NCBI RefSeq assembly: GCF_002157355.1 | Contig: NZ_LYMK01000038.1 | Coordinates: 1-64,000 of the forward strand | Direction of reading: 5' to 3' | DNA: 64,000 nucleotides | Origin: Variovorax sp. JS1663 | Lineage (GTDB): Bacteria > Pseudomonadota > Gammaproteobacteria > Burkholderiales > Burkholderiaceae_C | Shown: in pieces, positions 6,792 through 17,777 of the stretch | Position numbering within the stretch: the stretch's first letter is position 1 | Layout: the number at the start of each line of letters is the position of its first letter | The notes under the pieces: generated by a model | Databases searched by the model: none | What the model was told of the DNA's origin: nothing | The model's input: the letters and a program-made list of their open reading frames with translations, nothing else | Program-made: the position numbers and the translations under genes

Positions 6792-8617
6792 GCGCGGTCG
6801 TTTCTCCCGCCGTGCCGCCGGTGCCGACATCGGCAGGCCGGCGCATCGGCCTCGTCCTCGGCTGCCTCGTCGCGATCGCGCCGCTCGCGCCCATCCCGGA
6901 GTACTGGATCACGCTTCTGAACTACATCGGCCTGAACGCGCTGGTGGCGTTGGGCATCGTGCTGCTGACGGGCATCGCGGGCATGACCTCGTTCGGCCAG
7001 GCCGCGTTCGTCGGCGTCGGAGCCTATGCCGGTGCGCTGGTCTCTTCGCACTTCGCGGCCTGGCCGTGGCTCGGCCTCGCGGCCGCGCTGGCCGTGGTGG
7101 TGCCGATGGCCATGGCGCTCGGACTCCTGACCATGAAGCTCTCGGGACACTACCTGCCCATCGGCACGCTGGCCTGGGGCGTTGCGCTGTATTACTTCTT
7201 CGGCAACCAGGAGGCGCTCGGCAAGTTCGACGGGCTCTCCGGCATCCCGCCGGTCACGGTGTTCGGCTGGCCTCTCACCACGGGGCGCGAGATGTATGTG
7301 CTGATCCTGAGCTTTCTCGCCGGGGCGATGCTCGCGGTGCGCAACCTGCTGGATTCCCGCGTGGGCCGTGCCATTCACTCGCTGCGGGCGGCGCCGCTGG
7401 TGGCGGAGTCGTGCGGCGCGTCGGTGCCGCTCCTGCGCATGCGCGTGTTCGTCATCGCGGCGCTGCTCGCGGGCATCGCCGGATGGCTCTATGCGCACAC
7501 GCAGCGGGCGGTGAATCCGACGCCTTTCAATTTGTCGGCCGGCATCACGTACCTGTTCATGGCCGTGATCGGCGGCGCGGCGCACATCTGGGGCGCGGTG
7601 ATCGGTGCGGCCGCGGTGACCGTCGCGGGCGAGCTTCTGAAGGACGCGCTGCCCCGTCTCCTCGGCTCGGCAGGCAACTATGAGGGCGTCGCGCTCGGCG
7701 TGGCAACCATCCTCCTGCTGCAGCGCGCACCCGACGGCATCTGGCCGGCGCTCGTCGGGAAGCTCGGCCCGCGGGAGCAGCCTGTGCAAGGCGATGGCGA
7801 TGCCGCCACGCTGTGCCGGCCGGCCTCGGTGCGCAAGCGTCCGCTGCCTGCGCGCGGGACGCCTCTGCTCGAGGTGCACGCGGTGCGCAAGCGCTATGGC
7901 GGGCTGGTCGCCATCGACGGCATCGATCTCACGATGCGGGCCGGCGAGATCGTCGGACTGATCGGGCCCAACGGCGCGGGCAAGAGCACGCTCTTCAACG
8001 CCGTGAGCGGTGTGTTGGCGACCGACGGCGGAACCATCGCCTTCATGGGCGCTGACCTGACCGGACGGCAGCCGCGGGAGTTCGCCCGCAGCGGCATGGG
8101 ACGGACTTTCCAGCATGTGCAGCTGCTGCCCGAGATGACCTGCCTGGACAACGTTGCCATGGGTGCATACCTGCACGGTGCGAAGGGCTGGATTGCGAGC
8201 ATGCTTCGGCTCGACCGGGCGGAAGAGCGCGACCTCAGGGCCCAGGCGCTCGCGCAACTGAACCGCGTCGGGCTCGGCGCGTATGCGGAGCGGCGGGCGG
8301 GATCGCTCGCGCTCGGGCAGCAGCGCATCCTCGAGATCGCGCGCGCGCTCGCTGCGCAGCCCGTGCTGCTGCTGCTGGATGAGCCCGCGGCCGGTTTGCG
8401 CCACGGGGAGAAGAGGGCGCTGGCGATGCTGCTGCGCGCGCTGCGCGCCGAAGGCGTGGCCGTGCTGATCGTCGAGCACGACATGGACTTCCTCATGGCG
8501 CTGGCCGATCGCCTCGTGGTGACGCAGTTCGGCAAGGTCATCGCGGAGGGTTCGCCCGAGGCGATCCGCTGCGATCCCGTCGTGCAGACGGCCTACATGG
8601 GGGACGCCGATGACTGA
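6788..8617 (+). CDS. Fused ABC permease (LivM type) and ATPase (LivG type)
   Basis: The 609-residue polypeptide joins a LivM-like permease (about 20-330, with GMTSFGQAAFVGVGAYAGAL) to a LivG-like ATPase (about 358-605). The ATPase has Walker A GPNGAGKST near residue 393, Walker B LLLLDEPAAGL, and a signature region LALGQQRILEIARAL in place of LSGGQ, as is common in LivG. A short linker rich in Arg and Pro connects the halves. Start overlaps the LivH stop; the end overlaps the LivF start by 8 bases. No internal start with an RBS is evident between the halves, so I read a true fusion. Confidence 0.85.
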   Translation: MSAVVSPAVPPVPTSAGRRIGLVLGCLVAIAPLAPIPEYWITLLNYIGLNALVALGIVLLTGIAGMTSFGQAAFVGVGAYAGALVSSHFAAWPWLGLAAALAVVVPMAMALGLLTMKLSGHYLPIGTLAWGVALYYFFGNQEALGKFDGLSGIPPVTVFGWPLTTGREMYVLILSFLAGAMLAVRNLLDSRVGRAIHSLRAAPLVAESCGASVPLLRMRVFVIAALLAGIAGWLYAHTQRAVNPTPFNLSAGITYLFMAVIGGAAHIWGAVIGAAAVTVAGELLKDALPRLLGSAGNYEGVALGVATILLLQRAPDGIWPALVGKLGPREQPVQGDGDAATLCRPASVRKRPLPARGTPLLEVHAVRKRYGGLVAIDGIDLTMRAGEIVGLIGPNGAGKSTLFNAVSGVLATDGGTIAFMGADLTGRQPREFARSGMGRTFQHVQLLPEMTCLDNVAMGAYLHGAKGWIASMLRLDRAEERDLRAQALAQLNRVGLGAYAERRAGSLALGQQRILEIARALAAQPVLLLLDEPAAGLRHGEKRALAMLLRALRAEGVAVLIVEHDMDFLMALADRLVVTQFGKVIAEGSPEAIRCDPVVQTAYMGDADD

Positions 8618-9362
8618 GTCGCGCGCACTCCTCGAGGTGGACGACTATTCCGTTCGGTACGGGCAGGCCGTGGCTGTCGATCGTGCGCGGCTCGCGTTGC
8701 ACGCGGGGCAGGTCGTGACCGTGATCGGCCCCAACGGAGCCGGCAAGTCCTCGCTGCTGAACGCGATCATGGGCCTCGTGCCCGCCAGCGGCAGGCTTCG
8801 CTTCGGCGCTGCCTGCGATGCCGGCACGCCGCTCGAGAAGCGCGCGCGGGCCGGAATGGCGCTGGTGCCGGAGAAGCGCGAGCTGTTCGGCACGATGACG
8901 GTCGCGGACAACCTGTGGCTCGGCACGTATTGCCGGGGGCGCTCGCTCGCTGCGATGCGCGACGACGTCTATGCGCTCTTCCCGCGTTTGGCCGAGCGCC
9001 GCCGGCAGGTCGCGGCAACGCTCTCGGGCGGGGAGCGCCAGATGCTCGCCATCGGGCGTGCGCTCATGGGCGCGCCAACGCTCCTGATGCTCGACGAGCC
9101 CAGCCTGGGCCTCGCGCCGCAGGTGGTGCGCGAGATCTTCCAGCTCGTCGCCGGGTTGCGCGAGCGCGGCGTCGGCATCCTGCTGGTCGAGCAGAATGCG
9201 CGCGCCGCGCTGCGCATCGCCGACTACGGCTACGTGCTGGAGAATGGTTGCATCGTGATGGAAGGCGAGGCCGCCACCCTTCTCGGCGACACGCGCATCG
9301 GCAAGACCTACCTCGGTACCGCTCTGGACTACCGCGAAGACTCCCCTCGGGAAATCCGATGA
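8610..9362 (+). CDS. ABC transporter ATPase (LivF type)
   Basis: The 250-residue ATPase has Walker A GPNGAGKSS, the Q-loop region GMALVPEKRELF typical of LivF, signature LSGGERQMLAIGRAL, and Walker B LLMLDEPSLGL followed by the H-loop. It pairs with the LivG half of the preceding fusion to power import. It is the last gene of the importer; a convergent regulator gene follows after 33 bases. Confidence 0.9.
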   Translation: MTESRALLEVDDYSVRYGQAVAVDRARLALHAGQVVTVIGPNGAGKSSLLNAIMGLVPASGRLRFGAACDAGTPLEKRARAGMALVPEKRELFGTMTVADNLWLGTYCRGRSLAAMRDDVYALFPRLAERRRQVAATLSGGERQMLAIGRALMGAPTLLMLDEPSLGLAPQVVREIFQLVAGLRERGVGILLVEQNARAALRIADYGYVLENGCIVMEGEAATLLGDTRIGKTYLGTALDYREDSPREIR

Positions 9363-9395
9363 AGGAACAGCTGACGCGCCGGACGCGCACCGCCG

Positions 9396-10067
9396 TCAGA
9401 GGCCGCCGATCCGGTTGAGCGCGACCGGATCGAGCACCGTGATGGAGTCGTCGTTCATCTGGATGACGCCGCTGGCGGTCAATTCCTTGAGTGCGCGCGT
9501 GACGGTGACGCGTGTTACGCCGACCAGCGCGGCGATCTGCTCGTGCGTCAGCCGCGTCGTGATCAGCATGCCGTCGTCCGTCGGCACGCCGTAGATGCTG
9601 CACAGGCGCAGCATCATTTCGGCGATGCGCGCGCTGGGCGAGGCCATGGTGAGAGCGAGCAGCCGGCTCGCCAGTTGCCGCTGCTTGTAGGCCGTCACCC
9701 AGAGGAAGGACGTCGCGAGTTCCGAGTTGCGCTTGAATGCGGCGGGGAGATCCTGCGAGCGGTACTCGATGACTTTCACCGCCTCGATCGCGGTCGCGCT
9801 GGAGAAGCGCGGCAGGCCGTCGAGCGCGGCGCCCTCGCCGAGCACCACGCCCGGCCCCATGATCTCGAGGATGAGCTCGTACCCGTCGGGGCGTGTCATC
9901 GACACCTGCACGCGGCCGGAGATGATGACGTAGAAGAGCGATGAGATCTGGCCCTGGTCGTAGATCCGCTCGCCGCGCGCGAACTCCATGAGGCGCGCGC
10001 CCGGGTCGGCGAGCAGCGCGTCGCAGACATTCTTTTCGAGTACGCGCAGGGTTTCCGCGTTTTTCAT
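9396..10067 (-). CDS. Crp/Fnr family transcriptional regulator
   Basis: The 223-residue protein has an N-terminal cNMP-binding-like beta-roll (about 25-110), a dimerisation helix and a C-terminal winged HTH (about 150-215). There is no N-terminal cysteine cluster, so it is not an Fe-S sensor of the Fnr type. The recognition helix reads TRVTVTR (185-191), as I recall it in NtcA, which binds GTA-N8-TAC. Two such palindromes lie before the pnb-like and importer genes to which this gene is convergent. ATG 10067 is chosen over upstream in-frame ATGs since the family alignment starts there. The ligand is unknown. Confidence 0.8.
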   Translation of the reverse strand: MKNAETLRVLEKNVCDALLADPGARLMEFARGERIYDQGQISSLFYVIISGRVQVSMTRPDGYELILEIMGPGVVLGEGAALDGLPRFSSATAIEAVKVIEYRSQDLPAAFKRNSELATSFLWVTAYKQRQLASRLLALTMASPSARIAEMMLRLCSIYGVPTDDGMLITTRLTHEQIAALVGVTRVTVTRALKELTASGVIQMNDDSITVLDPVALNRIGGL

Positions 10068-10245
10068 GCCGTTCGTCCCGGTGCGATGTGCGCTCGAGTA
10101 TCGCGGAACGCCCGGAATCCGCCAGCCGGAGCGCATGGCCGCGCGTCCCGGTCCGGTCATCGAATACACTGCGCCCCGCTCGCGGCGGCCATTGCCGCGG
10201 GCCGCCACAGGCAACGTGGCGAATTCAACTCATAGGAAATCAGCT

Positions 10246-10596
10246 TTGAACCGCATTGAACTCGTCGAGAAGATCGCAGACACCCACAACGTCAGCAAGG
10301 CCGAAGGTGCCCGCATTCTCGAGACCGTGACGAGCAGCATCGTCGCCGCCGTGAAGAAGGGCGATCCCGTGCAGATCGTCGGCTTCGGCACCTTCAAGCA
10401 AGTCGCCCGCGCCGCACGCTCGGGCTTCAACCCCAGCCTCGGCACCAAGATCAAGATCGCCGCGCAGAAGGTGCCGAAGTTCGTGCCGGGCGCCGCCTTC
10501 AAGGCCGCGGTCGATCCGAAGGCCGCGAAGCGCAAGGCCGATGCCGCGCCCAAGGCGAAGCCCGCCGCGAAGAAGGCAGCCGCCAAGAAGAAGTGA
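10246..10596 (+). CDS. HU family DNA-binding protein with histone H1-like tail
   Basis: The 116-residue protein has a complete HU/IHF core (about 1-90; the arm region is GFGTFKQVARAARSGFNP) followed by a tail of Lys/Ala/Pro repeats (about 91-116, with AAKK and KPAAKK motifs) that resembles eukaryotic H1 tails. It should bind DNA without strong sequence specificity and compact the nucleoid. The start is TTG at 10246, with AGGAAA 7-12 bases upstream; translation begins with the canonical NRIELVEKIA. A TACACT element near 10170 is a possible -10 box. A clear terminator follows. Confidence 0.88.
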   Translation: MNRIELVEKIADTHNVSKAEGARILETVTSSIVAAVKKGDPVQIVGFGTFKQVARAARSGFNPSLGTKIKIAAQKVPKFVPGAAFKAAVDPKAAKRKADAAPKAKPAAKKAAAKKK

Positions 10597-10625
10597 AGTC
10601 CTGCGGCCTCGCGCCGCGCGGACAG

Positions 10626-10657
10626 GACGACGGCCCTTCGGGGCCGTTGTCGTTTCT
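10626..10657 (+). terminator. Rho-independent terminator after HU gene
   Basis: A GC-rich stem (ACGGCCC/GGGCCGT, extendable by several pairs) closed by a TTCG loop at 10637-10640 is followed by GTTTCTC. It sits about 30 bases after the HU stop and just before the 3' end of the convergent hmp gene. Confidence 0.8.
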
Positions 10658-11841
10658 CACTCCAGGGCCGTGGCCGGTCCGAAGAACTCGTAGCGTGCCT
10701 GCGCATCCGGCACGCCCAGCGCGCGCAGCGCCGCCTTCACCTGCTTCATGAAGGGCTTCGGCCCGAGGAAGTAGGCGTCGACGTCGACGGTCCCGGCGGG
10801 CAGCCAGTGCGCGAGCTTCTGCACGTCGAGGCGCCCGATCGCATGCGGCGCGTCGGCGCCGTCGCGGGCTTCCTCGTAGCAGTAGAAGCGCTTGAGCTGC
10901 GGATGCTTCCTGGCCAGCGCCTCGACCGTCTGGCGGAAGGCATGGACGCCCTGGTGGCGCGCGCAGTGGATGAAGTGGACGACGCGCGAGGTCTGCAGCG
11001 CCGCGTCGAGCATGGCCAGGGTGGGCGTGATGCCCACGCCGCCGCTGATCAGCACGAGGGGCCGATCGCTCGGTTCCAGCGTGAAGGCGCCGGCGGGCGG
11101 GAACAGTTCGACGACGCTGCCCGGGTGGACGTGGTCGTGCAGGTGGCCCGATGCGACGCCGCCTTGCTCGCGCTTGACGCTGATGCGGTAGGTCTTGCCG
11201 TTCGGCGCCGCCGACAGCGAATAGTTGCGCCGGATGTCCTGGCCGTCGACAGTGAGGCGGATGCCGATGTACTGGCCGGGCTGGAAGTCGAGCACGGGCT
11301 GGCCGTCCACGGGCGCGAAGTAGAAGGAAGTGATCTCCTCGCTTTCGACTTCCCTGCGCAGCACCTCGAAGGCACGGCCGCCGCGCCAGCCGCCGGGGGC
11401 GGCCGCGTTGCGGTCGTAGGCCTGGCGCTCGGCACCGATCAGCATGTCGGCGAGCTGGCCGTAGGCGGCAGCCCAGGCCGCGATCACCTCGTCGGTCGCG
11501 ACCTCGGCGCCCAGCACTTCGCGGATGGCCCGCAGCAGGCAGGCGCCGACGATGGGGTAGTGCTCGGGCTGCACCTGCAGCGCCACGTGCTTGTTGACGA
11601 TCTGCCCGGCCAGCGGGCCGAGCGCCTCGAGACGATCGATGTGCTTCGCGTACATCAGCACGCCGTTGGCGAGCGCGCGCGGCTGGTCCCCGCTGGCCTG
11701 GTGGGCCTGGTTGAAGAGCGGCCGAACCTCGGGATGCTCGTCGAGCAGGATGCGGTAGAAGTGGGTGGTGAGCGCCTCGCCGCCGGATTCAAGCAGCGGG
11801 ACGGTGGCGGTGACGATCGACTTCTGTTGGGCGGTCAGCAT
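10657..11841 (-). CDS. hmp: Flavohemoglobin, nitric oxide dioxygenase
   Basis: The 394-residue enzyme oxidises NO to nitrate with O2 and NAD(P)H. The N-terminal globin carries Tyr29, Gln53 and proximal His85 at the same positions as in E. coli Hmp. The FAD domain follows (RRNYSLS motif) and then the NAD domain (LISGGVGITPTLAML and the C-terminal FFGPA). The length matches the family. ATG 11841 has AAGGAG 8-13 bases upstream and begins with the canonical MLTAQQ. It is divergent from norR and has a sigma-54-type promoter with NorR-type sites upstream, so induction by NO is expected. Confidence 0.95.
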   Translation of the reverse strand: MLTAQQKSIVTATVPLLESGGEALTTHFYRILLDEHPEVRPLFNQAHQASGDQPRALANGVLMYAKHIDRLEALGPLAGQIVNKHVALQVQPEHYPIVGACLLRAIREVLGAEVATDEVIAAWAAAYGQLADMLIGAERQAYDRNAAAPGGWRGGRAFEVLRREVESEEITSFYFAPVDGQPVLDFQPGQYIGIRLTVDGQDIRRNYSLSAAPNGKTYRISVKREQGGVASGHLHDHVHPGSVVELFPPAGAFTLEPSDRPLVLISGGVGITPTLAMLDAALQTSRVVHFIHCARHQGVHAFRQTVEALARKHPQLKRFYCYEEARDGADAPHAIGRLDVQKLAHWLPAGTVDVDAYFLGPKPFMKQVKAALRALGVPDAQARYEFFGPATALE

Positions 11842-11880
11842 GGAAAGCTCCTTGGGGATGGAAAGACGGGTGCCTTCTCT

Positions 11881-11897
11881 TTGCAATCCGCGTTCCA
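11881..11897 (-). promoter_or_regulatory. Sigma-54 promoter of hmp
   Basis: On the minus strand TGGAAC-N5-TTGCA matches the -24/-12 consensus (TGGCAC-N5-TTGCW) with one change in the -24 box and the required GG-N10-GC spacing. It lies 40 bases before the hmp start, with room for the leader and RBS. Confidence 0.75.
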
Positions 11898-11938
11898 GGG
11901 CCGAGGCCGAGCAAAATCAAAGACTTGCAGAGGGGTGT

Positions 11939-11949
11939 GTCTTTTTGAC
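11939..11949. promoter_or_regulatory. NorR-type enhancer site A
   Basis: GTCTTTTTGAC fits the GT-N7-AC inverted repeat recognised by NorR and lies 42 bases upstream of the hmp -24 box. Confidence 0.65.
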
Positions 11950-11964
11950 ATGGCCAAAAATCGA

Positions 11965-11975
11965 GTCCATCTGAC
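11965..11975. promoter_or_regulatory. NorR-type enhancer site B
   Basis: GTCCATCTGAC has the same GTC-N5-GAC arms as site A, with its centre 26 bases further from the hmp promoter. Confidence 0.65.
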
Positions 11976-11984
11976 GCATCTGGA

Positions 11985-11995
11985 GTCGAAATGAC
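11985..11995. promoter_or_regulatory. NorR-type enhancer site C, overlapping the norR start codon
   Basis: GTCGAAATGAC is the third GTC-N5-GAC repeat. It contains the norR ATG (11991-11993), so binding here could also repress norR. E. coli NorR also uses three sites in its divergent control region. Confidence 0.6.
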
Positions 11996-13565
11996 CACGC
12001 ACCCGCTGCTCCAGGCCATCATCCCGCTGGTGGCCGACATCGCCCGCGAGCTGCCCAGCGCCGAGCGCTACCGGCGCCTGCTGGAGGCGCTGCGCGTGCT
12101 GCTGCCCTGCGATGCCGCAGCACTTCTCCGGCTGGAGGACGGCTGGCTGGTGCCGCTGGCGGTAGACGGCCTGAGCAGCGACACGCTGGGCCGGCGCTTC
12201 CGCGTCGGGGAGCATCCGCGCTTCGCCGCGTTGCTGGAGGCGGACGGCCCGCTGCGCTTCCCGGCCGACAGCGCCTTGCCCGACCCCTACGACGGCCTGG
12301 TCGAGGGCCACCAGGGGCATCTGCCGGTGCACGACTGCGTGGGCTGCGCGGTCCGGCTGGACGACCGGCCCTGGGGCCTGCTGACGCTGGACGACCTGGC
12401 GCCCGATCGCTTCTCCAGCCTCGATCTCGCGGTGCTGCAGTCCTTCGGCAGTCTGGCTGCCGCCACGGTCAGCGTCGCCGCGCGCATCGAGCAGCTGCAT
12501 TCGCGCGTCGAGCACGAGAGCCTGCGCGCCGAGGGCTACCGGCTGGCCGCCGCGCCGCGCGCGCGCACGCTGATCGGCCGCAGCGCCGCGATGCGGCAGC
12601 TGCAGAAGGAGATCGGGCTCGTGGCCGGCAGCGAGCTGCCGGTCCTGATCCAGGGCGAGACCGGCGTCGGCAAGGAACTGGTGGCCGAGGCACTGCATGC
12701 GGGATCGACGCGCGCGGCGCGGCCGATGATCAGCCTCAACTGCGCGGCGCTGCCCGAGACGCTGGTCGAGAGCGAGCTCTTCGGCCACGTGAAGGGCGCC
12801 TTCACTGGCGCGCTCGGCGAGCGCCCGGGCAAGTTCGAGCTGGCGGACGGCGGCACGCTCTTCCTCGACGAGGTGGGCGAGCTGGCGCTGCCGGTGCAGG
12901 CCAAGCTGCTGCGCGTGCTGCAGAGCGGCCAGCTGCAGCGGCTGGGATCGGATCGCGAACATCGCGTCGACGTGCGGTTGATCGCCGCCAGCAACCGCAA
13001 CCTGGCCGACGAGGTGCGGGCCGGGCGGCTGCGCGCCGACTTCTATCACCGCCTGAGCGTCTATCCGCTGCACGTGCCGCCGCTGCGCGAGCGCGGGCGC
13101 GACGTGCTGCTGCTGGCCGGCTTCTTCCTGGAGGAGAACCGCTCGCGCCTGGGCCTCGGCGGGCTGCGCCTGGACGCGGACGCGCAGGCGGCGCTGCTCG
13201 CGCACGACTGGCCGGGCAACGTGCGGGAGCTGGAGCACCTGCTCGGCCGCAGCGTGCTGAAGGCGCTGGGCCGCCAGCCGCAGCGGCCGCGCATCCTCAG
13301 CCTGACGGCGGAAGACCTGGACCTGCCGGGCCGGCGTGGCGCAGCGAGCCCGGCGCCCGTCCCTGCGCCTGACGAGCCCACGGCGGGGGAGGGCGCGAGC
13401 CTGCGCGATGCGGTCGCGCAGCTCGAGCGCCGGCTCGTCACCGAGGCGCTCGCGCGGCACGGCTTCAACCGCTCCGCGGCGGCCCGCGCGCTCGGCCTGG
13501 ACCGCGCCAACCTCGCGCGCCTTGCCAAGCGGCTCGGCGTCGTGCTGCCGGGCGCGCCCCGCTAA
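11991..13565 (+). CDS. norR: Nitric oxide-responsive sigma-54 activator
   Basis: The 524-residue regulator has an N-terminal GAF domain (about 15-170) that in NorR holds the NO-sensing non-haem iron, a central AAA+ domain (about 185-425; Walker A GETGVGKE, the sigma-54 contact loop GAFTGA, Walker B GGTLFLDEV), and a C-terminal Fis-type HTH (about 475-520). The length is usual for NorR. It is divergent from hmp, a known NorR target, and the intergenic region has three GT-N7-AC repeats and a sigma-54 promoter, so the assignment rests on architecture and context together. Confidence 0.9.
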   Translation: MTTHPLLQAIIPLVADIARELPSAERYRRLLEALRVLLPCDAAALLRLEDGWLVPLAVDGLSSDTLGRRFRVGEHPRFAALLEADGPLRFPADSALPDPYDGLVEGHQGHLPVHDCVGCAVRLDDRPWGLLTLDDLAPDRFSSLDLAVLQSFGSLAAATVSVAARIEQLHSRVEHESLRAEGYRLAAAPRARTLIGRSAAMRQLQKEIGLVAGSELPVLIQGETGVGKELVAEALHAGSTRAARPMISLNCAALPETLVESELFGHVKGAFTGALGERPGKFELADGGTLFLDEVGELALPVQAKLLRVLQSGQLQRLGSDREHRVDVRLIAASNRNLADEVRAGRLRADFYHRLSVYPLHVPPLRERGRDVLLLAGFFLEENRSRLGLGGLRLDADAQAALLAHDWPGNVRELEHLLGRSVLKALGRQPQRPRILSLTAEDLDLPGRRGAASPAPVPAPDEPTAGEGASLRDAVAQLERRLVTEALARHGFNRSAAARALGLDRANLARLAKRLGVVLPGAPR

Positions 13566-13572
13566 GTACTAA

Positions 13573-13592
13573 CCCGAGTCGCGTCACTCGGG
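13573..13592. other. Inverted repeat between norR and aceE
   Basis: CCCGAGT and ACTCGGG arms are separated by 6 bases, 8 bases after the norR stop. A second short stem (GGCCC/GGGCC) follows at about 13602-13616. No T-run follows, so it is either a weak terminator or, given its position about 115 bases before a sigma-54 promoter, a possible activator site. Confidence 0.4.
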
Positions 13593-13707
13593 CGACCGGA
13601 CGGCCCCTCGCGGGCCATTCCGGAACTTCGTACGCCGCCGCGCCGCCGGCTCGCGCGATCCCCTTTGAAAACAAGGACTTGGCCGTGCGCGCGCCCCGCG
13701 TGGGCCC

Positions 13708-13723
13708 TGGCACACCCGTTGCG
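13708..13723 (+). promoter_or_regulatory. Sigma-54 promoter upstream of aceE
   Basis: TGGCAC-ACCCG-TTGCG matches the -24/-12 consensus exactly in the -24 box, with GG-N10-GC spacing. It lies 67 bases before the aceE start and is the only strong promoter-like element I see there. Confidence 0.72.
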
Positions 13724-13789
13724 ATGAAGAGCAGGCCATGTCGTGTCCGCAGGCAGCGCGGCAGGCGTCCACAGAGGAGACAAACCAAG

Positions 13790-16462
<2,673 letters not shown>

Positions 16463-16473
16463 GGCACCACGAC

Positions 16474-17763
16474 ATGAGCAACACCATCGACATCCAGGTG
16501 CCCGACATCGGCGACTTCAGCGACGTGCCGGTGATCGAGATCTACGTGAAGGTCGGCGACACGGTGAAAGCGGAAGACCCGCTGGTCTCGCTCGAATCCG
16601 ACAAGGCCACCATGGACGTGCCCGCGCCGCAGGGCGGCGTGGTGCAGGCGATCCACGTCAAGCTCGGCGACAAGGTGAGCGAGGGCAGCGTCATCCTGGC
16701 GCTGGCCTCGGGCGACGCATCGGCCGCCGCCGCGCCCGCGCCGTCTTCCGCGACCCCGACCGCCACGGCCCCGACGGCCGCGCCCGCTGCGACGGCCGCG
16801 CCCGCTGCCGGCGGCATCGACGAGGCCGGTTTCGCGCTCGCCTACGCCGGCCCCGCGGTGCGCAAGCTGGCGCGCGAGCTCGGCGTGGACCTGGGCCAGG
16901 TCAAGGGCAGCGGCAACCACGGCCGCATCGTGCGCGAGGACGTGAAGGCATTCGCAGAGGGAGGCGGCGCGGCGGCGCCGGCGAACAAGGCTTCAGCGCC
17001 GGCCGCCGCCGGCGGGGGCGTGGGCGGCATCGACCTGCTGCCCTGGCCCAAGGTCGACTTCGCGAAGTTCGGGCCGGTGGAGCGCAAGGAGCTCGGCCGC
17101 ATCAAGAAGATCTCGGCCGCCAACCTGCACCGCAACTGGGTCGTGATCCCGCACGTCACCACGCACGACGAGGCCGACATCACCGAGCTCGAGCAGTTCC
17201 GCGTGCGCATGAACAAGGAGCTGGAGAAGAGCGGCGTCAAGCTCAGCATGCTGCCCTTCATGATGAAGGCGGCGGTCGCCACGCTGAAGAAGTTCCCGGA
17301 GTTCAACGCCAGCCTCGAGGGCGACAGCCTGGTGCTCAAGAACTACTGGCACATCGGCTTCGCGGCCGACACGCCCAACGGGCTGATGGTGCCGGTGATC
17401 CGCGACGTCGACCGCAAGACCGTGCCCGAGATCGCCAAGGAGATGGGCGAGCTCGCCGGCCTGGCGCGCGAGGGCAAGCTCAAGCCCGATCAGATGCAGG
17501 GCGGCACCTTCACCATCAGCTCGCTCGGCGGCATCGGCGGCATCTACTTCACGCCCATCATCAACGCGCCCGAGGTCGCGATCATGGGCGTTTGCAAGAG
17601 CTACTGGAAGCAGCACTCCAGCGACGGCAAGACCTGGGCCTCGCGCCTGACCTTGCCGCTGTCCCTGTCCTGGGACCACCGCGTGATCGACGGCGCGGCC
17701 GCCGCACGCTTCAACGTCCATTTCGCCAACGTGCTGGCCGACCTGCGGCGCACCCTGTTCTGA
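16474..17763 (+). CDS. aceF: Pyruvate dehydrogenase E2, dihydrolipoyl acetyltransferase
   Basis: The 429-residue E2 has one lipoyl domain (about 1-78; lipoyl-Lys44 in ESDKATMD), an Ala/Pro/Thr-rich linker, a peripheral subunit-binding domain (about 127-160) and the catalytic domain with SWDHRVIDG. It transfers the acetyl group to CoA and forms the complex core. E. coli E2 has three lipoyl domains; here one sits on E2 and another on LpdA. It begins 11 bases after aceE. Confidence 0.95.
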   Translation: MSNTIDIQVPDIGDFSDVPVIEIYVKVGDTVKAEDPLVSLESDKATMDVPAPQGGVVQAIHVKLGDKVSEGSVILALASGDASAAAAPAPSSATPTATAPTAAPAATAAPAAGGIDEAGFALAYAGPAVRKLARELGVDLGQVKGSGNHGRIVREDVKAFAEGGGAAAPANKASAPAAAGGGVGGIDLLPWPKVDFAKFGPVERKELGRIKKISAANLHRNWVVIPHVTTHDEADITELEQFRVRMNKELEKSGVKLSMLPFMMKAAVATLKKFPEFNASLEGDSLVLKNYWHIGFAADTPNGLMVPVIRDVDRKTVPEIAKEMGELAGLAREGKLKPDQMQGGTFTISSLGGIGGIYFTPIINAPEVAIMGVCKSYWKQHSSDGKTWASRLTLPLSLSWDHRVIDGAAAARFNVHFANVLADLRRTLF

Positions 17764-17777
17764 GTCGAGGTCTCTTC

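Noticed and set aside
9960..10245. N-terminally extended HU protein from upstream in-frame codons
   Set aside because: The HU family starts at the TTG at 10246, with its own RBS; upstream codons overlap the divergent regulator gene and encode no known extension.
13573..13616. Strong intrinsic terminator after norR
   Set aside because: Stems are present but no T-run follows, so I list only an inverted repeat of uncertain role.
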